This document shows, piece after piece, positions 36,395 through 44,345 of a stretch of 64,000 bases of DNA. Each line of letters starts with the position of its first letter. Within the stretch, counting starts at the first letter, position 1. The stretch is from Candidatus Goldiibacteriota bacterium HGW-Goldbacteria-1 (lineage in GTDB: Bacteria; Oederibacteriota; PGYV01): positions 90,574 to 154,573 of the forward strand of contig PGYV01000002.1 of the NCBI GenBank assembly GCA_002839855.1, read 5' to 3'. The notes under the pieces are model-generated. The model saw only the letters and a program-made list of their open reading frames with translations, was not told the origin of the DNA and made no database searches. A program made the translations under genes and the position numbers.

Positions 36395-37195
36395 ATGATA
36401 AGCGGACTATACACGGCAGCATCCGGGCTTATTGCCCAGACAGAACAGCAGGATGTAATCTCTAACAACCTTGCAAACGTCAATACTAACGGGTATAAAA
36501 AAGACAGGGCGCTTTATATTACTTTCCCTGAAGTGTTTCTGCACAGGGTACAGGATGAAAAGGCCGTTATACCGGGTGCGGGTTTAAGGGATTTAATGGT
36601 TCCCATAGGCACAGTAGGCAAAGGCGTACAGCTTCGAGTTGACGGGATTAAACCTTCCATAACTGAAGAAGGTTCTTTTAATAATACAGAGAATAAACTT
36701 GATTTTGCGGTTAAGGGAAATGGCATGTTTGTTGTAAACACACCCAACGGCATCAGGTATACAAGGGACGGAAGTTTTTCGCTTGATTCAGATGGCAGGC
36801 TTGTTACAAAGAACGGGCATGCCGTGCTTGGACAGTCAGGTGAAATTATAATAAATGGTTCTGAAGTGCACGTGGATGAAGGCGGAAGAATATTCGTGGA
36901 TAACGCGGAAATGGATACTTTCAGGGTGGCGCTTTTTGATAATGCCACACCGCTTAGAAAAGAAGGCGATAACCTTTTTTACACGCTGGACGGGCAGCAG
37001 CTTGCGGAAGATATTGACGTGGAAGAAACAACAGTACTGCAGGGCTTTGTGGAATCAAGCAATGTTAACCCGGTACGTGAAATGGTGGAAATGATAACCG
37101 CGTTTCGTGCATACGAAGCGTCACAAAAAGCAATAACGGCGCAGGATCAGACGCTGGATAAAGCGGTAAATGAAGTTGGAAGAACATCAATTTAA
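36395..37195 (+). CDS. flgF: Flagellar proximal-rod protein FlgF (hook-basal body family)
   Basis: 266 residues. N-terminal MISGLYTAASGLIAQTEQQDVISNNLANVNTNGYKK and C-terminal VQGFVESSNVNPVREMVEMI-like helices form the coiled-coil of axial proteins. The middle (GNGMFVVNTPNGIRYTRDGSFSLD) is the FlgE/F/G D1 domain. GGAGG lies 7 nt before the ATG. It is paired with flgG, as usual. FlgF and FlgG are similar; order and length make this FlgF. A short AGCCC/GGGCT hairpin (37200-37213) separates it from flgG. Confidence 0.92.
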   Translation: MISGLYTAASGLIAQTEQQDVISNNLANVNTNGYKKDRALYITFPEVFLHRVQDEKAVIPGAGLRDLMVPIGTVGKGVQLRVDGIKPSITEEGSFNNTENKLDFAVKGNGMFVVNTPNGIRYTRDGSFSLDSDGRLVTKNGHAVLGQSGEIIINGSEVHVDEGGRIFVDNAEMDTFRVALFDNATPLRKEGDNLFYTLDGQQLAEDIDVEETTVLQGFVESSNVNPVREMVEMITAFRAYEASQKAITAQDQTLDKAVNEVGRTSI

Positions 37196-37234
37196 TTAAA
37201 AGCCCGTCAGGGCTAAACTGCAGGAGGTATTAAT

Positions 37235-38023
37235 ATGCTAAGATCACTTTGGACGGCGGCAACAGGAATGGCTGCGCAGCAGACAAACATAGACGTAATT
37301 TCAAACAATCTTTCAAACGTCAATACCACGGCGTTCAAGAAATCAAGGGCTGAATTTCAGGATCTTTTATATCAGACTATAAGGCCTGCAGGCGTTACCA
37401 ATAATATGGGAGCCCAGTACCCGACCCCGATAGAAATAGGGCACGGCACAAGGCTTGCCGCTACAACTAAATCTTTTACTCAGGGTGAAATTGTTCAGAC
37501 CAATAATACATTTGATGTTGTTATTCAGGGAGACGGATTTTTCCAGGTACAGCTTCCCAACGGCGAAATGGCCTATACCAGGGACGGCTCTTTAAAGATG
37601 GACGGTTCCGGCAACCTTGTCACTTCTGACGGTTATTTTGTTGAACCTCAGGTAACTATTCCTGCAGAAGCCACGCAGATTGTTATTAGGGAAAACGGAG
37701 AAATAATGGTCGGCGTTTCAGGCAACAATGAACTTGAAATGGTGGGAACGTTAAGGCTTACAAGATTTGCCAATCCGGCCGGCCTTGAAAGCATAGGAAA
37801 AAACCTTTACCGCGAAACAGAAGCGACAGGCGAACCTGTGGAAGGCACGGCAGGTTTTGACGGTTACGGAACAATAGGGCAGGGAATGCTTGAATCTTCC
37901 AATGTGAAAGTGGTGGAAGAAATGATTAACCTTATAGCATCCCAGAGGGCTTATGAAATAAATGCAAAGGCAATAACGTCTTCGGATGAAATGCTAAAGC
38001 TTGCAAATGACCTTAAGAGGTAA
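37235..38023 (+). CDS. flgG: Flagellar distal-rod protein FlgG
   Basis: 262 residues, the usual length. It begins MLRSLWTAATGMAAQQTNID, the standard FlgG start, then VISNNLSNVNTTAFKKSRAEFQDLLYQTIR, which includes the rod-specific DLLYQ segment that marks distal-rod proteins. It ends SNVKVVEEMINLIASQRAYEINAKAI. AGGAGG sits 7 nt before the ATG. It forms the distal rod crossing the peptidoglycan and is followed by the ring genes. Confidence 0.96.
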   Translation: MLRSLWTAATGMAAQQTNIDVISNNLSNVNTTAFKKSRAEFQDLLYQTIRPAGVTNNMGAQYPTPIEIGHGTRLAATTKSFTQGEIVQTNNTFDVVIQGDGFFQVQLPNGEMAYTRDGSLKMDGSGNLVTSDGYFVEPQVTIPAEATQIVIRENGEIMVGVSGNNELEMVGTLRLTRFANPAGLESIGKNLYRETEATGEPVEGTAGFDGYGTIGQGMLESSNVKVVEEMINLIASQRAYEINAKAITSSDEMLKLANDLKR

Positions 38024-38041
38024 TGATACAGGTTTAATTTC

Positions 38042-38992
38042 ATGAAAAACTATGTTTTTGTTCTTTTAACAGCTGCTTTTCTACTGCCAAACTGTATTTT
38101 TGGAGCTGTATCGGTAAGTTTAAAAAGCGGTTCGGTTGAAATTTCAGCCGAAAAAATATATGTAAAAGATGTGGCAGTGGTAATGGCGGATAATTCCGCA
38201 GCAAAGGAAAAGATTGAAGGGCTTTACTTGAAAATGTCCGCCATTCCGGGGCATCGTGTAAGCGTTACCAGAGAAAGGCTTGAAAATGTGATAAGAAGAT
38301 ATTACCCTGACGCGGATTTTTTCGGGGCTGAAAAAGTATATGTTATAACCAAAAGCACTAAGATAGATTATGACAGTGTGACCGAAGCGGCGGTAAAGTA
38401 TGTGATGGAAAACATGCCGTGGAAAAAAGAAGACGCGGAAATAATAACAAAGAACGCAAGGCGCGATATAAACCTGATTAAAGGTGAAGTTCTTTTAAAG
38501 GTAAAAGAAGATAATTCAGTCAGTTTTAAAGGGAATGTGATTGTCCCTGTGGAAGTATATGTAAACGGCAAATTTGAAAAGATTGAACCGGTATCATTCA
38601 TAGTAAAGGTGACAACAGACTGCCTTATGGCGGCAACTGATATGCCAAGAGGTTCCATTCTGTCACAGGATATGGTAAAGGTTATTAAAAAAGACATCAC
38701 GGATATTTCCGGTGATGTCTTAACAGATCTTTCGCAGGTTCAAGGGTTTTATACAAAGCGAGGAATACCGGCAGGCACCATATTATTAAATAACATGTTT
38801 GACCGGCTTCCCCTGTTCAAAAGGGGAGAACCGGTAAGTGTTATAGTCAAGATAGGTTCATTATCTGTTGAAACGACCGGAATTCCAAATAAAGACGGCA
38901 AGGAAGGCGAACTGGTAAAGGTTAAGCTTCAGACAGGCAAGACCCTTGACGGAAAAGTAAGCCCTGACGGAAGGGTAATAATAGAAAAATAA
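38042..38992 (+). CDS. flgA: Flagellar P-ring assembly chaperone FlgA
   Basis: 316 residues with a signal peptide (1-21, LLPNCIFGAV). The C-terminal SAF-type domain begins at about residue 195 (CLMAATDMPRGSILSQDMVKVIKKD) and includes GFYTKRGIPAGTILLNNMF and EPVSVIVKIGSLSVETTGI, characteristic of FlgA. It is longer than the ~220 residues of enteric FlgA owing to an extended N-terminal beta domain. It acts in the periplasm on FlgI. It stands 18 nt after flgG. Confidence 0.92.
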   Translation: MKNYVFVLLTAAFLLPNCIFGAVSVSLKSGSVEISAEKIYVKDVAVVMADNSAAKEKIEGLYLKMSAIPGHRVSVTRERLENVIRRYYPDADFFGAEKVYVITKSTKIDYDSVTEAAVKYVMENMPWKKEDAEIITKNARRDINLIKGEVLLKVKEDNSVSFKGNVIVPVEVYVNGKFEKIEPVSFIVKVTTDCLMAATDMPRGSILSQDMVKVIKKDITDISGDVLTDLSQVQGFYTKRGIPAGTILLNNMFDRLPLFKRGEPVSVIVKIGSLSVETTGIPNKDGKEGELVKVKLQTGKTLDGKVSPDGRVIIEK

Positions 38993-39020
38993 AATGAAAA
39001 ATTATATAAGGAGAAACGGC

Positions 39021-39638
39021 ATGGCAAAAAAGACTTTGACGTTCTTAATAACAGCCGCTTTTGTTATTTTATTCGCGGGCATATCGGCCGCTGATGACAT
39101 TGCTATAAATACAGATGACATGGGGTCAATGTATACAGATCATAAAGCATACAGGGTGGGCGATATTGTCACTGTGCTTGTGGTAGAAAGTACTCAGGCG
39201 GTGCAGTCAGCTTCTCTTAAAACAAATAAAAAGGCCGGCCTTGAAGCGGGAATGGGGATGAGTAACTGGGCAAACGGCGTATCCACTTCTTTTCCCAATG
39301 TGCCTTCATGGGGAATGGGAGCCGAGGAATATCAGGACGGCGGCGGTAAGACACAGCGCAGCGGTTCACTGCTTGCAAGTATTTCCGCAAGGGTGGAAAA
39401 AGTGCTTTCAAACGGAAACCTTTACATAAAAGGCACAAAAGTGATTCAGATAAACGACGATAAGCAGAACCTTATAATAAAAGGCGTAATAAGGCCGGAA
39501 GATATAGCTTCAAACAATACCATATACTCAACAAATGTGGCTGATGCCATGATAGAGTATGAAGGCAACGGCCCAATAGGCGAAAAGACATCGCCCGGAA
39601 TACTTACCAGATTTTTTGACTGGATAGGGCTGTTTTAA
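39021..39638 (+). CDS. flgH: Flagellar L-ring protein FlgH, without a lipobox
   Basis: 205 residues from the ATG at 39021, chosen because AAGGAGA lies at 39008-39014; an in-frame ATG at 38994 would add nine residues but has no ribosome-binding site. The signal peptide ends FAGISAAD. The core has MYTDHKAYRVGDIVTVLVVE, then GSLLASISARVEKVLSNGNL and KGVIRPEDIASNNTIYST, all FlgH hallmarks. FlgH is normally a lipoprotein, yet no cysteine follows the signal peptide, so the ring probably sits in the outer membrane without a lipid anchor. It sits between flgA and flgI. Confidence 0.93.
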   Translation: MAKKTLTFLITAAFVILFAGISAADDIAINTDDMGSMYTDHKAYRVGDIVTVLVVESTQAVQSASLKTNKKAGLEAGMGMSNWANGVSTSFPNVPSWGMGAEEYQDGGGKTQRSGSLLASISARVEKVLSNGNLYIKGTKVIQINDDKQNLIIKGVIRPEDIASNNTIYSTNVADAMIEYEGNGPIGEKTSPGILTRFFDWIGLF

Positions 39639-39693
39639 CCGGAATTTACAACCCGTACTAAAGCGCGGGTAATTATAACGAGGTGATAAACGG

Positions 39694-40821
39694 ATGAAGA
39701 AACTTTTAAAACCGGTATTAATGATATTACTTTTTGCCCTGATTGCAACTTCGCTTCTGGCTGTTGAATTAAGGGTAAGAAACATAGCAAGGTTTAAAGG
39801 CGTGCGCGACAACCAGCTTACAGGTTTCGGGCTTGTGGTTGGCCTTAAAGGCACAGGCGACAGGCAGACTACCGTGTTTACAAATCAGGCTGTGACAAAT
39901 ATGTTAAAACGCTTCGGCATAAATGATCCGTCTGAACAGATAAAAATAAGAAACGTGGCAGCGGTCATGGTAACCGCACAGCTTCCGCCTTTTGCAAAAA
40001 AAGGGGATAAGATTGACGTTGTAGTATCGTCAATGGGAGACGCCAAAAGCCTTGAAGGCGGAATTCTTTTACAGACAGTCATGAAAGGCGCGGATGAAAA
40101 AATTTATGTTACAGGACAGGGCCCGGTATCCACAGGCACCGGCGGAATGAACGTGAATCCCGGGATATCGGCAACCAAACAGACGGTGGGAAGGGTACCA
40201 AATGGCGGTGCGGTTGAAAGAGAAGTTCCTGTAACTTTTATGGATGACAAAAATGACATGTATCTTCTGCTTACAATACCGGATTTTACAACAGCTTCAA
40301 GGGTGACAGATATATTAAACTCGCAGTTCTGGTCCACAGAAACAGGGACAACTGTTGCGAACGCGGTGGACGCCGGTACAATTAAAGTACACGTACCTTT
40401 TGATTTTCAGAACAATCCCGTGGAATTTGCTGCGGCAGTAGAGGGCCTTTATGTAGAAATTGAAGAGCGTTCTGATAAAGTTGTAATAAACGAAAGAACC
40501 GGTACCGTGGTTATGGGTGCGGATGTGGCTATTGATACATGCGCTGTTGCTCATGGCGTATTTAATGTAAATATTAATGTGGTAAAACAGATATCGCAGC
40601 CCGCGCAGTACCTGCCGGGTGCTTCGGCAATGGAATATGAAAATTCCAATATTAAGGTTGAAGGCGCGGGCAATCAGTTAATATCGCTTCCGCAGGGAGT
40701 GGATGTGCTTGACCTGGTTAATGCTTTAAACACGCTGGGAGCTTCGCCGAAAGACATAATAAGCATACTGCAGGCAATAAAGGCGGCCAACGCGCTTCAC
40801 GGCACGCTTGAGATTCTATAA
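39694..40821 (+). CDS. flgI: Flagellar P-ring protein FlgI
   Basis: 375 residues with a signal peptide (1-23). VRNIARFKGVRDNQLTGFGL then VVGLKGTGDRQ (~26-57), VMVTAQLPPFAKKGDKIDVVVSS (~90-113), GGILLQT and GTIKVHVP are standard FlgI sequence. It forms the periplasmic ring around the rod. The length is typical. It is preceded by GAGGTGA and followed after 13 nt by the rod-binding flgJ-type gene. Confidence 0.97.
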   Translation: MKKLLKPVLMILLFALIATSLLAVELRVRNIARFKGVRDNQLTGFGLVVGLKGTGDRQTTVFTNQAVTNMLKRFGINDPSEQIKIRNVAAVMVTAQLPPFAKKGDKIDVVVSSMGDAKSLEGGILLQTVMKGADEKIYVTGQGPVSTGTGGMNVNPGISATKQTVGRVPNGGAVEREVPVTFMDDKNDMYLLLTIPDFTTASRVTDILNSQFWSTETGTTVANAVDAGTIKVHVPFDFQNNPVEFAAAVEGLYVEIEERSDKVVINERTGTVVMGADVAIDTCAVAHGVFNVNINVVKQISQPAQYLPGASAMEYENSNIKVEGAGNQLISLPQGVDVLDLVNALNTLGASPKDIISILQAIKAANALHGTLEIL

Positions 40822-40834
40822 GGAAGTGATTTAA

Positions 40835-41197
40835 GTGTCTAATTTTCTTGGCGGCGCGGAAATTTCCGCGCGGACAGAGATGCTTGGGCTTACAAATCAG
40901 CTTAAAAATGCTGAAATGCAGGCACAAAAAGCTGAAAACACAGGCGGTACAAATTCTGCAGACAGAGTGAAAAAAACTGCTGTTGAATTTGAATCAATTT
41001 TTCTGGGTTATATGCTTAAACAGATGAGAAAAACCGTGCCTGATGACCCGCTTTTTGGCAACAGCACGGCAAAAGACATATTCTATGACATGCACTACGA
41101 TAATATGGCAAAAGAAATGGCAAAAGCAGGCGGCATAGGCCTTGCGACAATACTGTACAATCAGCTGTCAAAAATGGATGGCAATACACAGAAGTAA
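40835..41197 (+). CDS. flgJ: FlgJ-type rod-binding protein, single-domain
   Basis: 120 residues from a GTG (AAGGAAG upstream). The central AVEFESIFLGYMLKQMRKTV then DPLFGNSTAKDIFYDMHYDNMA (~48-90) is the rod-binding domain. The C-terminal muramidase of proteobacterial FlgJ is absent, as in many other phyla, so a separate hydrolase must open the wall. It is last in the run that begins with the PorV-family genes; a new promoter follows. Confidence 0.88.
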   Translation: MSNFLGGAEISARTEMLGLTNQLKNAEMQAQKAENTGGTNSADRVKKTAVEFESIFLGYMLKQMRKTVPDDPLFGNSTAKDIFYDMHYDNMAKEMAKAGGIGLATILYNQLSKMDGNTQK

Positions 41198-41237
41198 TCC
41201 GGTTTATTCATCTTTTATCATTTCTCCCAAAAAAAAC

Positions 41238-41264
41238 TAAAGTTTTTCTATTTTTATCCGATAT
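41238..41264 (+). promoter_or_regulatory. Sigma-28 (FliA) promoter upstream of flgM
   Basis: TAAAGTTT (41238-41245), an exactly 11-nt spacer, then TCCGATAT (41257-41264). The consensus is TAAAGTTT-N11-GCCGATAA, so the -35 is perfect and the -10 agrees at six of eight positions. It lies 38 nt before the flgM ATG. This fits the known logic in which the late-class sigma drives its own anti-sigma. Confidence 0.8.
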
Positions 41265-41302
41265 ATTATTATCAGAAAGAATAATAAAGGAGGTATTTAA
41301 AC

Positions 41303-41593
41303 ATGGCAGACAATAACATTGGAAACATCAATCCGCTTATTTCGCAGGGTATTAAGGATATTTCCGGAAGAAACCAGCAGGTAATAAAGCAGGACGCTGC
41401 AGCTACCGGCGGAGTTTCAGACAAAGTTGAAATTTCCAAACAGGCAAAGTTAATAGGCAAAGCCCTTATGGAAATCAACAAAATGGATGATATAAGGACA
41501 GATTTAGTTGAAAAGGTGATTCAGGACAAAGTGGCTGAAACCGGAAAAGTCCCCGCAAATGTGCTTGCGGCCAAACTTCTTTTGGAAGATTAG
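41303..41593 (+). CDS. flgM: Anti-sigma-28 factor FlgM
   Basis: 96 residues, the family length, with AAGGAGG 9 nt before the ATG. The N-terminal half is polar and probably disordered. The C-terminal half (DKVEISKQAKLIGKALMEIN then RTDLVEKVIQDKVAETGK) matches the sigma-binding helices of FlgM (V-x-(I/L)-S-x-x-A ... R-x-x-(K/L)-V-x-x-(I/L)-(K/Q)). It blocks FliA until hook completion and is then exported. It heads the flgM-flgN-flgK unit behind a sigma-28 promoter. Confidence 0.9.
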   Translation: MADNNIGNINPLISQGIKDISGRNQQVIKQDAAATGGVSDKVEISKQAKLIGKALMEINKMDDIRTDLVEKVIQDKVAETGKVPANVLAAKLLLED

Positions 41594-41604
41594 GCGGATA
41601 TTTT

Positions 41605-42120
41605 ATGATAAACGCAGATACCGCCGGAAAATTTATTAAATGCGTGGAATCGCAAAAGGTAATATATCTTAAATTAAAACCTGTTGTGGCTGAGGAAAAT
41701 AAATTACTGTCTGAAAGAAAAGTTAAAAACCTTGAAACTCTCATAAAGAAACAGGAAGACATGATAATTGCCATAAAAAATCTTGAAGAAGAAAAAATGG
41801 AATTATTTAAAGCGCTGGCGCTTCAGGCGGGCTTTAAAAAAGAAGAGCCTGTAAGGCTGCAGGATGTAGTTGAAAAGGGCGGAGAAAGTTTGAAGAAAGT
41901 TGGGGAAGCGGTGGAAAGCCTGATGGCCGTGGTAAAGGAAGTTGACGGATTAAACGCCGGAAACGCGCACCTTATAAAAGAGTATCTTGGTGTTATGGAT
42001 TTTACGGCAAAATTAAAAGAAAAATTAAATAACAAAACATCAACTACTTATACAGACAGCGGTGTTATAAATGAAAAAAAGGCAGAGCAGCAAAAATCAA
42101 AATTTGATACAAAAATATAG
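41605..42120 (+). CDS. flgN: FlgN-like chaperone for hook-associated proteins
   Basis: A 171-residue helical protein with EENKLLSERKVKNLETLIKKQEDMI (~33-57) and a long C-terminal helix (MDFTAKLKEKLNNK). This is the FlgN fold, which binds FlgK/FlgL and delivers them to the export gate. It lies between flgM and flgK, the usual place, with short gaps on both sides (11 nt each). Sequence conservation in this family is low, so position carries much of the call. Confidence 0.82.
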   Translation: MINADTAGKFIKCVESQKVIYLKLKPVVAEENKLLSERKVKNLETLIKKQEDMIIAIKNLEEEKMELFKALALQAGFKKEEPVRLQDVVEKGGESLKKVGEAVESLMAVVKEVDGLNAGNAHLIKEYLGVMDFTAKLKEKLNNKTSTTYTDSGVINEKKAEQQKSKFDTKI

Positions 42121-42131
42121 GAGGGTTTAAG

Positions 42132-44225
42132 ATGAGCGTATTAATAGGGCTGGAAGCGGCATTAAAATCAATGAGGGCAAGCACAACCGCCATAAATACA
42201 GCGTCGCACAATATTGCCAATATGAACACGGAAGGGTATTCCAAACAGGCAGCCAATATATCCGCAACACAGCCGCTTAATAATCCAAATGGTGCAGGCC
42301 AGCTGGGAACAGGTTCGGCTGTTACGTACATTCAGAGGATAAGAAACCTTTATCTGGATACGCAGATAAGGTCTGAAATATCAAATCTTGGAAAAGCTGA
42401 AGTCTTATCGGATGTATATAAGAATATAATGGCTTTATTTCCTGAAGTTAATAATGCTTCAATTCCGGGTGTAACATATCAGCTTGAACAGTTCTGGCAG
42501 GGATGGGAAGATCTTGCTGTTGAATATACAAAGCCGGTGGCTGATCAGGATATAGCTTCTATAAATAATAGGATATATGCGGCTGCCCAGAATTTATCTG
42601 AACTTGTCAGTACAAAAGCTTCTTCGCTAAACGCTATGCAGATTGGTTTAAATAGTACGTTACGCACGGCCGTGGATGAGGCAAATACATATCTTGAAGA
42701 AATTGCTTCATATAACAGGACAATCATGAGGTCGCAGGGAACAGGGCAGATACCTAATGATATTTTTGACAAAAGGGAACTTGCGCTGCAAAAACTGTCA
42801 GAACTTATGAATGTATCAACCGCAGAAAGTACGGATGGTGCGCTTATTGTATTGGTTAACGGAATTGATGTGGTAAGCGGCGGCAATGCAAGGACAATAA
42901 GCACCATCAAGGGAAACAGTAAATCAGGAATGGATGATATTGCTATAGGTACTTTTAATATTACGGACAGTATTTCTTCCGGCAAAATTGCAGGCATTCT
43001 GGAAGCCAGAGATGTGGTTGTTCAGCAGTTCCTTACGGACCTTGACATACTTGCAAGCGGAATGATAAGTGTAGTTAACAGGGTTCACAGGACAGGGGTG
43101 GATTCTGTCACCGGTTTACAGGGTAATAGAAATTTCTTTGAAGGCACCCGTGCTGTTGATTTTCGCGTAAGTGAAGACATAGAGGACATATCTATGATAA
43201 GCGGAACGAAGTACCAGCCGGGCGATATAGCAGCTATTATGGCCAATCTGGATAACAAATTGATGAATAATTACATATCTTCAAGTAAGGTCATGGCTGT
43301 TTCTTCTACAACAACACTCGGATCTACAGGTTCGCTTGTAATAAACAATATTGAAGTGAAATTTGATGCCGCAGATACGGTTGCTGATTTGATTCAGAAG
43401 ATAAATGTTAATGTACAGGAAGTCTCAGCTGTGTTTGATGACAGTAACCATACATTTTATATCAGTGCAGCCAGGCAGATTATTATTGAAGAATTAAATG
43501 CGGGAGGCAATGCGGTAGTTCCGCCTCCTCTTTTAACCATGTTTAAACTGTTTCAGGAGCAGGTAAGTGCTGCGCCTGTTAATTATGGTAAATTGATATC
43601 CGGTCCGGATGTTGTTACTGATCTTTTAGGCTCTCCTCCCAGTATAGAACAAAGGCCCAATTTTTCTATAGATCCAGGGGTTGGTGGAACGCTGACAATA
43701 CAGTTTGAGAATCAGACATATGATATTAACTGGAATGAAGGCCAGCAGATAAACTTAATTGCGATGAATATAGGGTATATTGATAATGCTGGAACAAATC
43801 CTAATTTATTTTTAGCCACTTTTAGGGATAAAGATCAAAGAATGTACCTGTCTTCTAACATTAACAGCTGGGGAACGGGGAATGCGATCACACCATTTGT
43901 GATAACTGATAAAGATGGTTCGTTTGCGAAAGCCATGAACCTGATTAAACCATTAAGCGCGGAGAATCAGATTGAATCTATGTTTGGCGGGCTTAAAGCA
44001 AATTATGAAAGTGCGCTTAATGCGCAGTCTCAGTATAAAACAACGGCTGAAGCTCTGCAGGGAATGCAGTCTGAAGTGACCGCGGTAGATGAAAACGCGG
44101 AACTTGCAAAAGCCAAACTTTATCAGCGCTCTTATGACGCGTCGGTCAGGCTTATGGCTGTAATAGACCAGATGTTAAATATGCTGATAAACAGAATGGG
44201 AACGCCTTCATCTGATATTCAGTAA
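42132..44225 (+). CDS. flgK: Flagellar hook-associated protein 1 (FlgK)
   Basis: 697 residues. The N-terminus (GLEAALKSMRASTTAINTAS then HNIANMNTEGYSKQ) and the C-terminus (YQRSYDASVRLMAVIDQMLNMLINRMG) form the D0 coiled-coil. The EQFWQGWEDLAVEYTKPVADQ stretch (~120-140) is diagnostic of FlgK. The insert of ~350 residues makes it longer than the ~550-residue enterobacterial protein. AGGAGGG precedes the ATG. It is the last gene before a strong terminator; flgL, which usually follows, is absent here. Confidence 0.95.
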   Translation: MSVLIGLEAALKSMRASTTAINTASHNIANMNTEGYSKQAANISATQPLNNPNGAGQLGTGSAVTYIQRIRNLYLDTQIRSEISNLGKAEVLSDVYKNIMALFPEVNNASIPGVTYQLEQFWQGWEDLAVEYTKPVADQDIASINNRIYAAAQNLSELVSTKASSLNAMQIGLNSTLRTAVDEANTYLEEIASYNRTIMRSQGTGQIPNDIFDKRELALQKLSELMNVSTAESTDGALIVLVNGIDVVSGGNARTISTIKGNSKSGMDDIAIGTFNITDSISSGKIAGILEARDVVVQQFLTDLDILASGMISVVNRVHRTGVDSVTGLQGNRNFFEGTRAVDFRVSEDIEDISMISGTKYQPGDIAAIMANLDNKLMNNYISSSKVMAVSSTTTLGSTGSLVINNIEVKFDAADTVADLIQKINVNVQEVSAVFDDSNHTFYISAARQIIIEELNAGGNAVVPPPLLTMFKLFQEQVSAAPVNYGKLISGPDVVTDLLGSPPSIEQRPNFSIDPGVGGTLTIQFENQTYDINWNEGQQINLIAMNIGYIDNAGTNPNLFLATFRDKDQRMYLSSNINSWGTGNAITPFVITDKDGSFAKAMNLIKPLSAENQIESMFGGLKANYESALNAQSQYKTTAEALQGMQSEVTAVDENAELAKAKLYQRSYDASVRLMAVIDQMLNMLINRMGTPSSDIQ

Positions 44226-44236
44226 ATATATAAAAT

Positions 44237-44270
44237 AAAAAAGCCCGGGCATAAAAGCCCGGGCTTTTTT
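44237..44270 (+). terminator. Intrinsic terminator after flgK
   Basis: AAAAAAGCCCGGGC (44237-44250), loop of six, then GCCCGGGCTTTTTT (44257-44270): an 8-bp GC stem extended by A/T pairs and ending in a U run. It is symmetrical, so it could act in both directions. Confidence 0.92.
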
Positions 44271-44281
44271 ATTTGCCGGCG

Positions 44282-44310
44282 TTGACAAACGCGTGTCACT
44301 GTTATATCAT
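44282..44310 (+). promoter_or_regulatory. Sigma-70-type promoter for lnt
   Basis: TTGACA (44282-44287), 17-nt spacer, TATCAT (44305-44310), 35 nt before the lnt ATG and just downstream of the flgK terminator. Confidence 0.65.
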
Positions 44311-44345
44311 TAACTGTTTAAAAAAATAACCCGAAAGGTAATATT

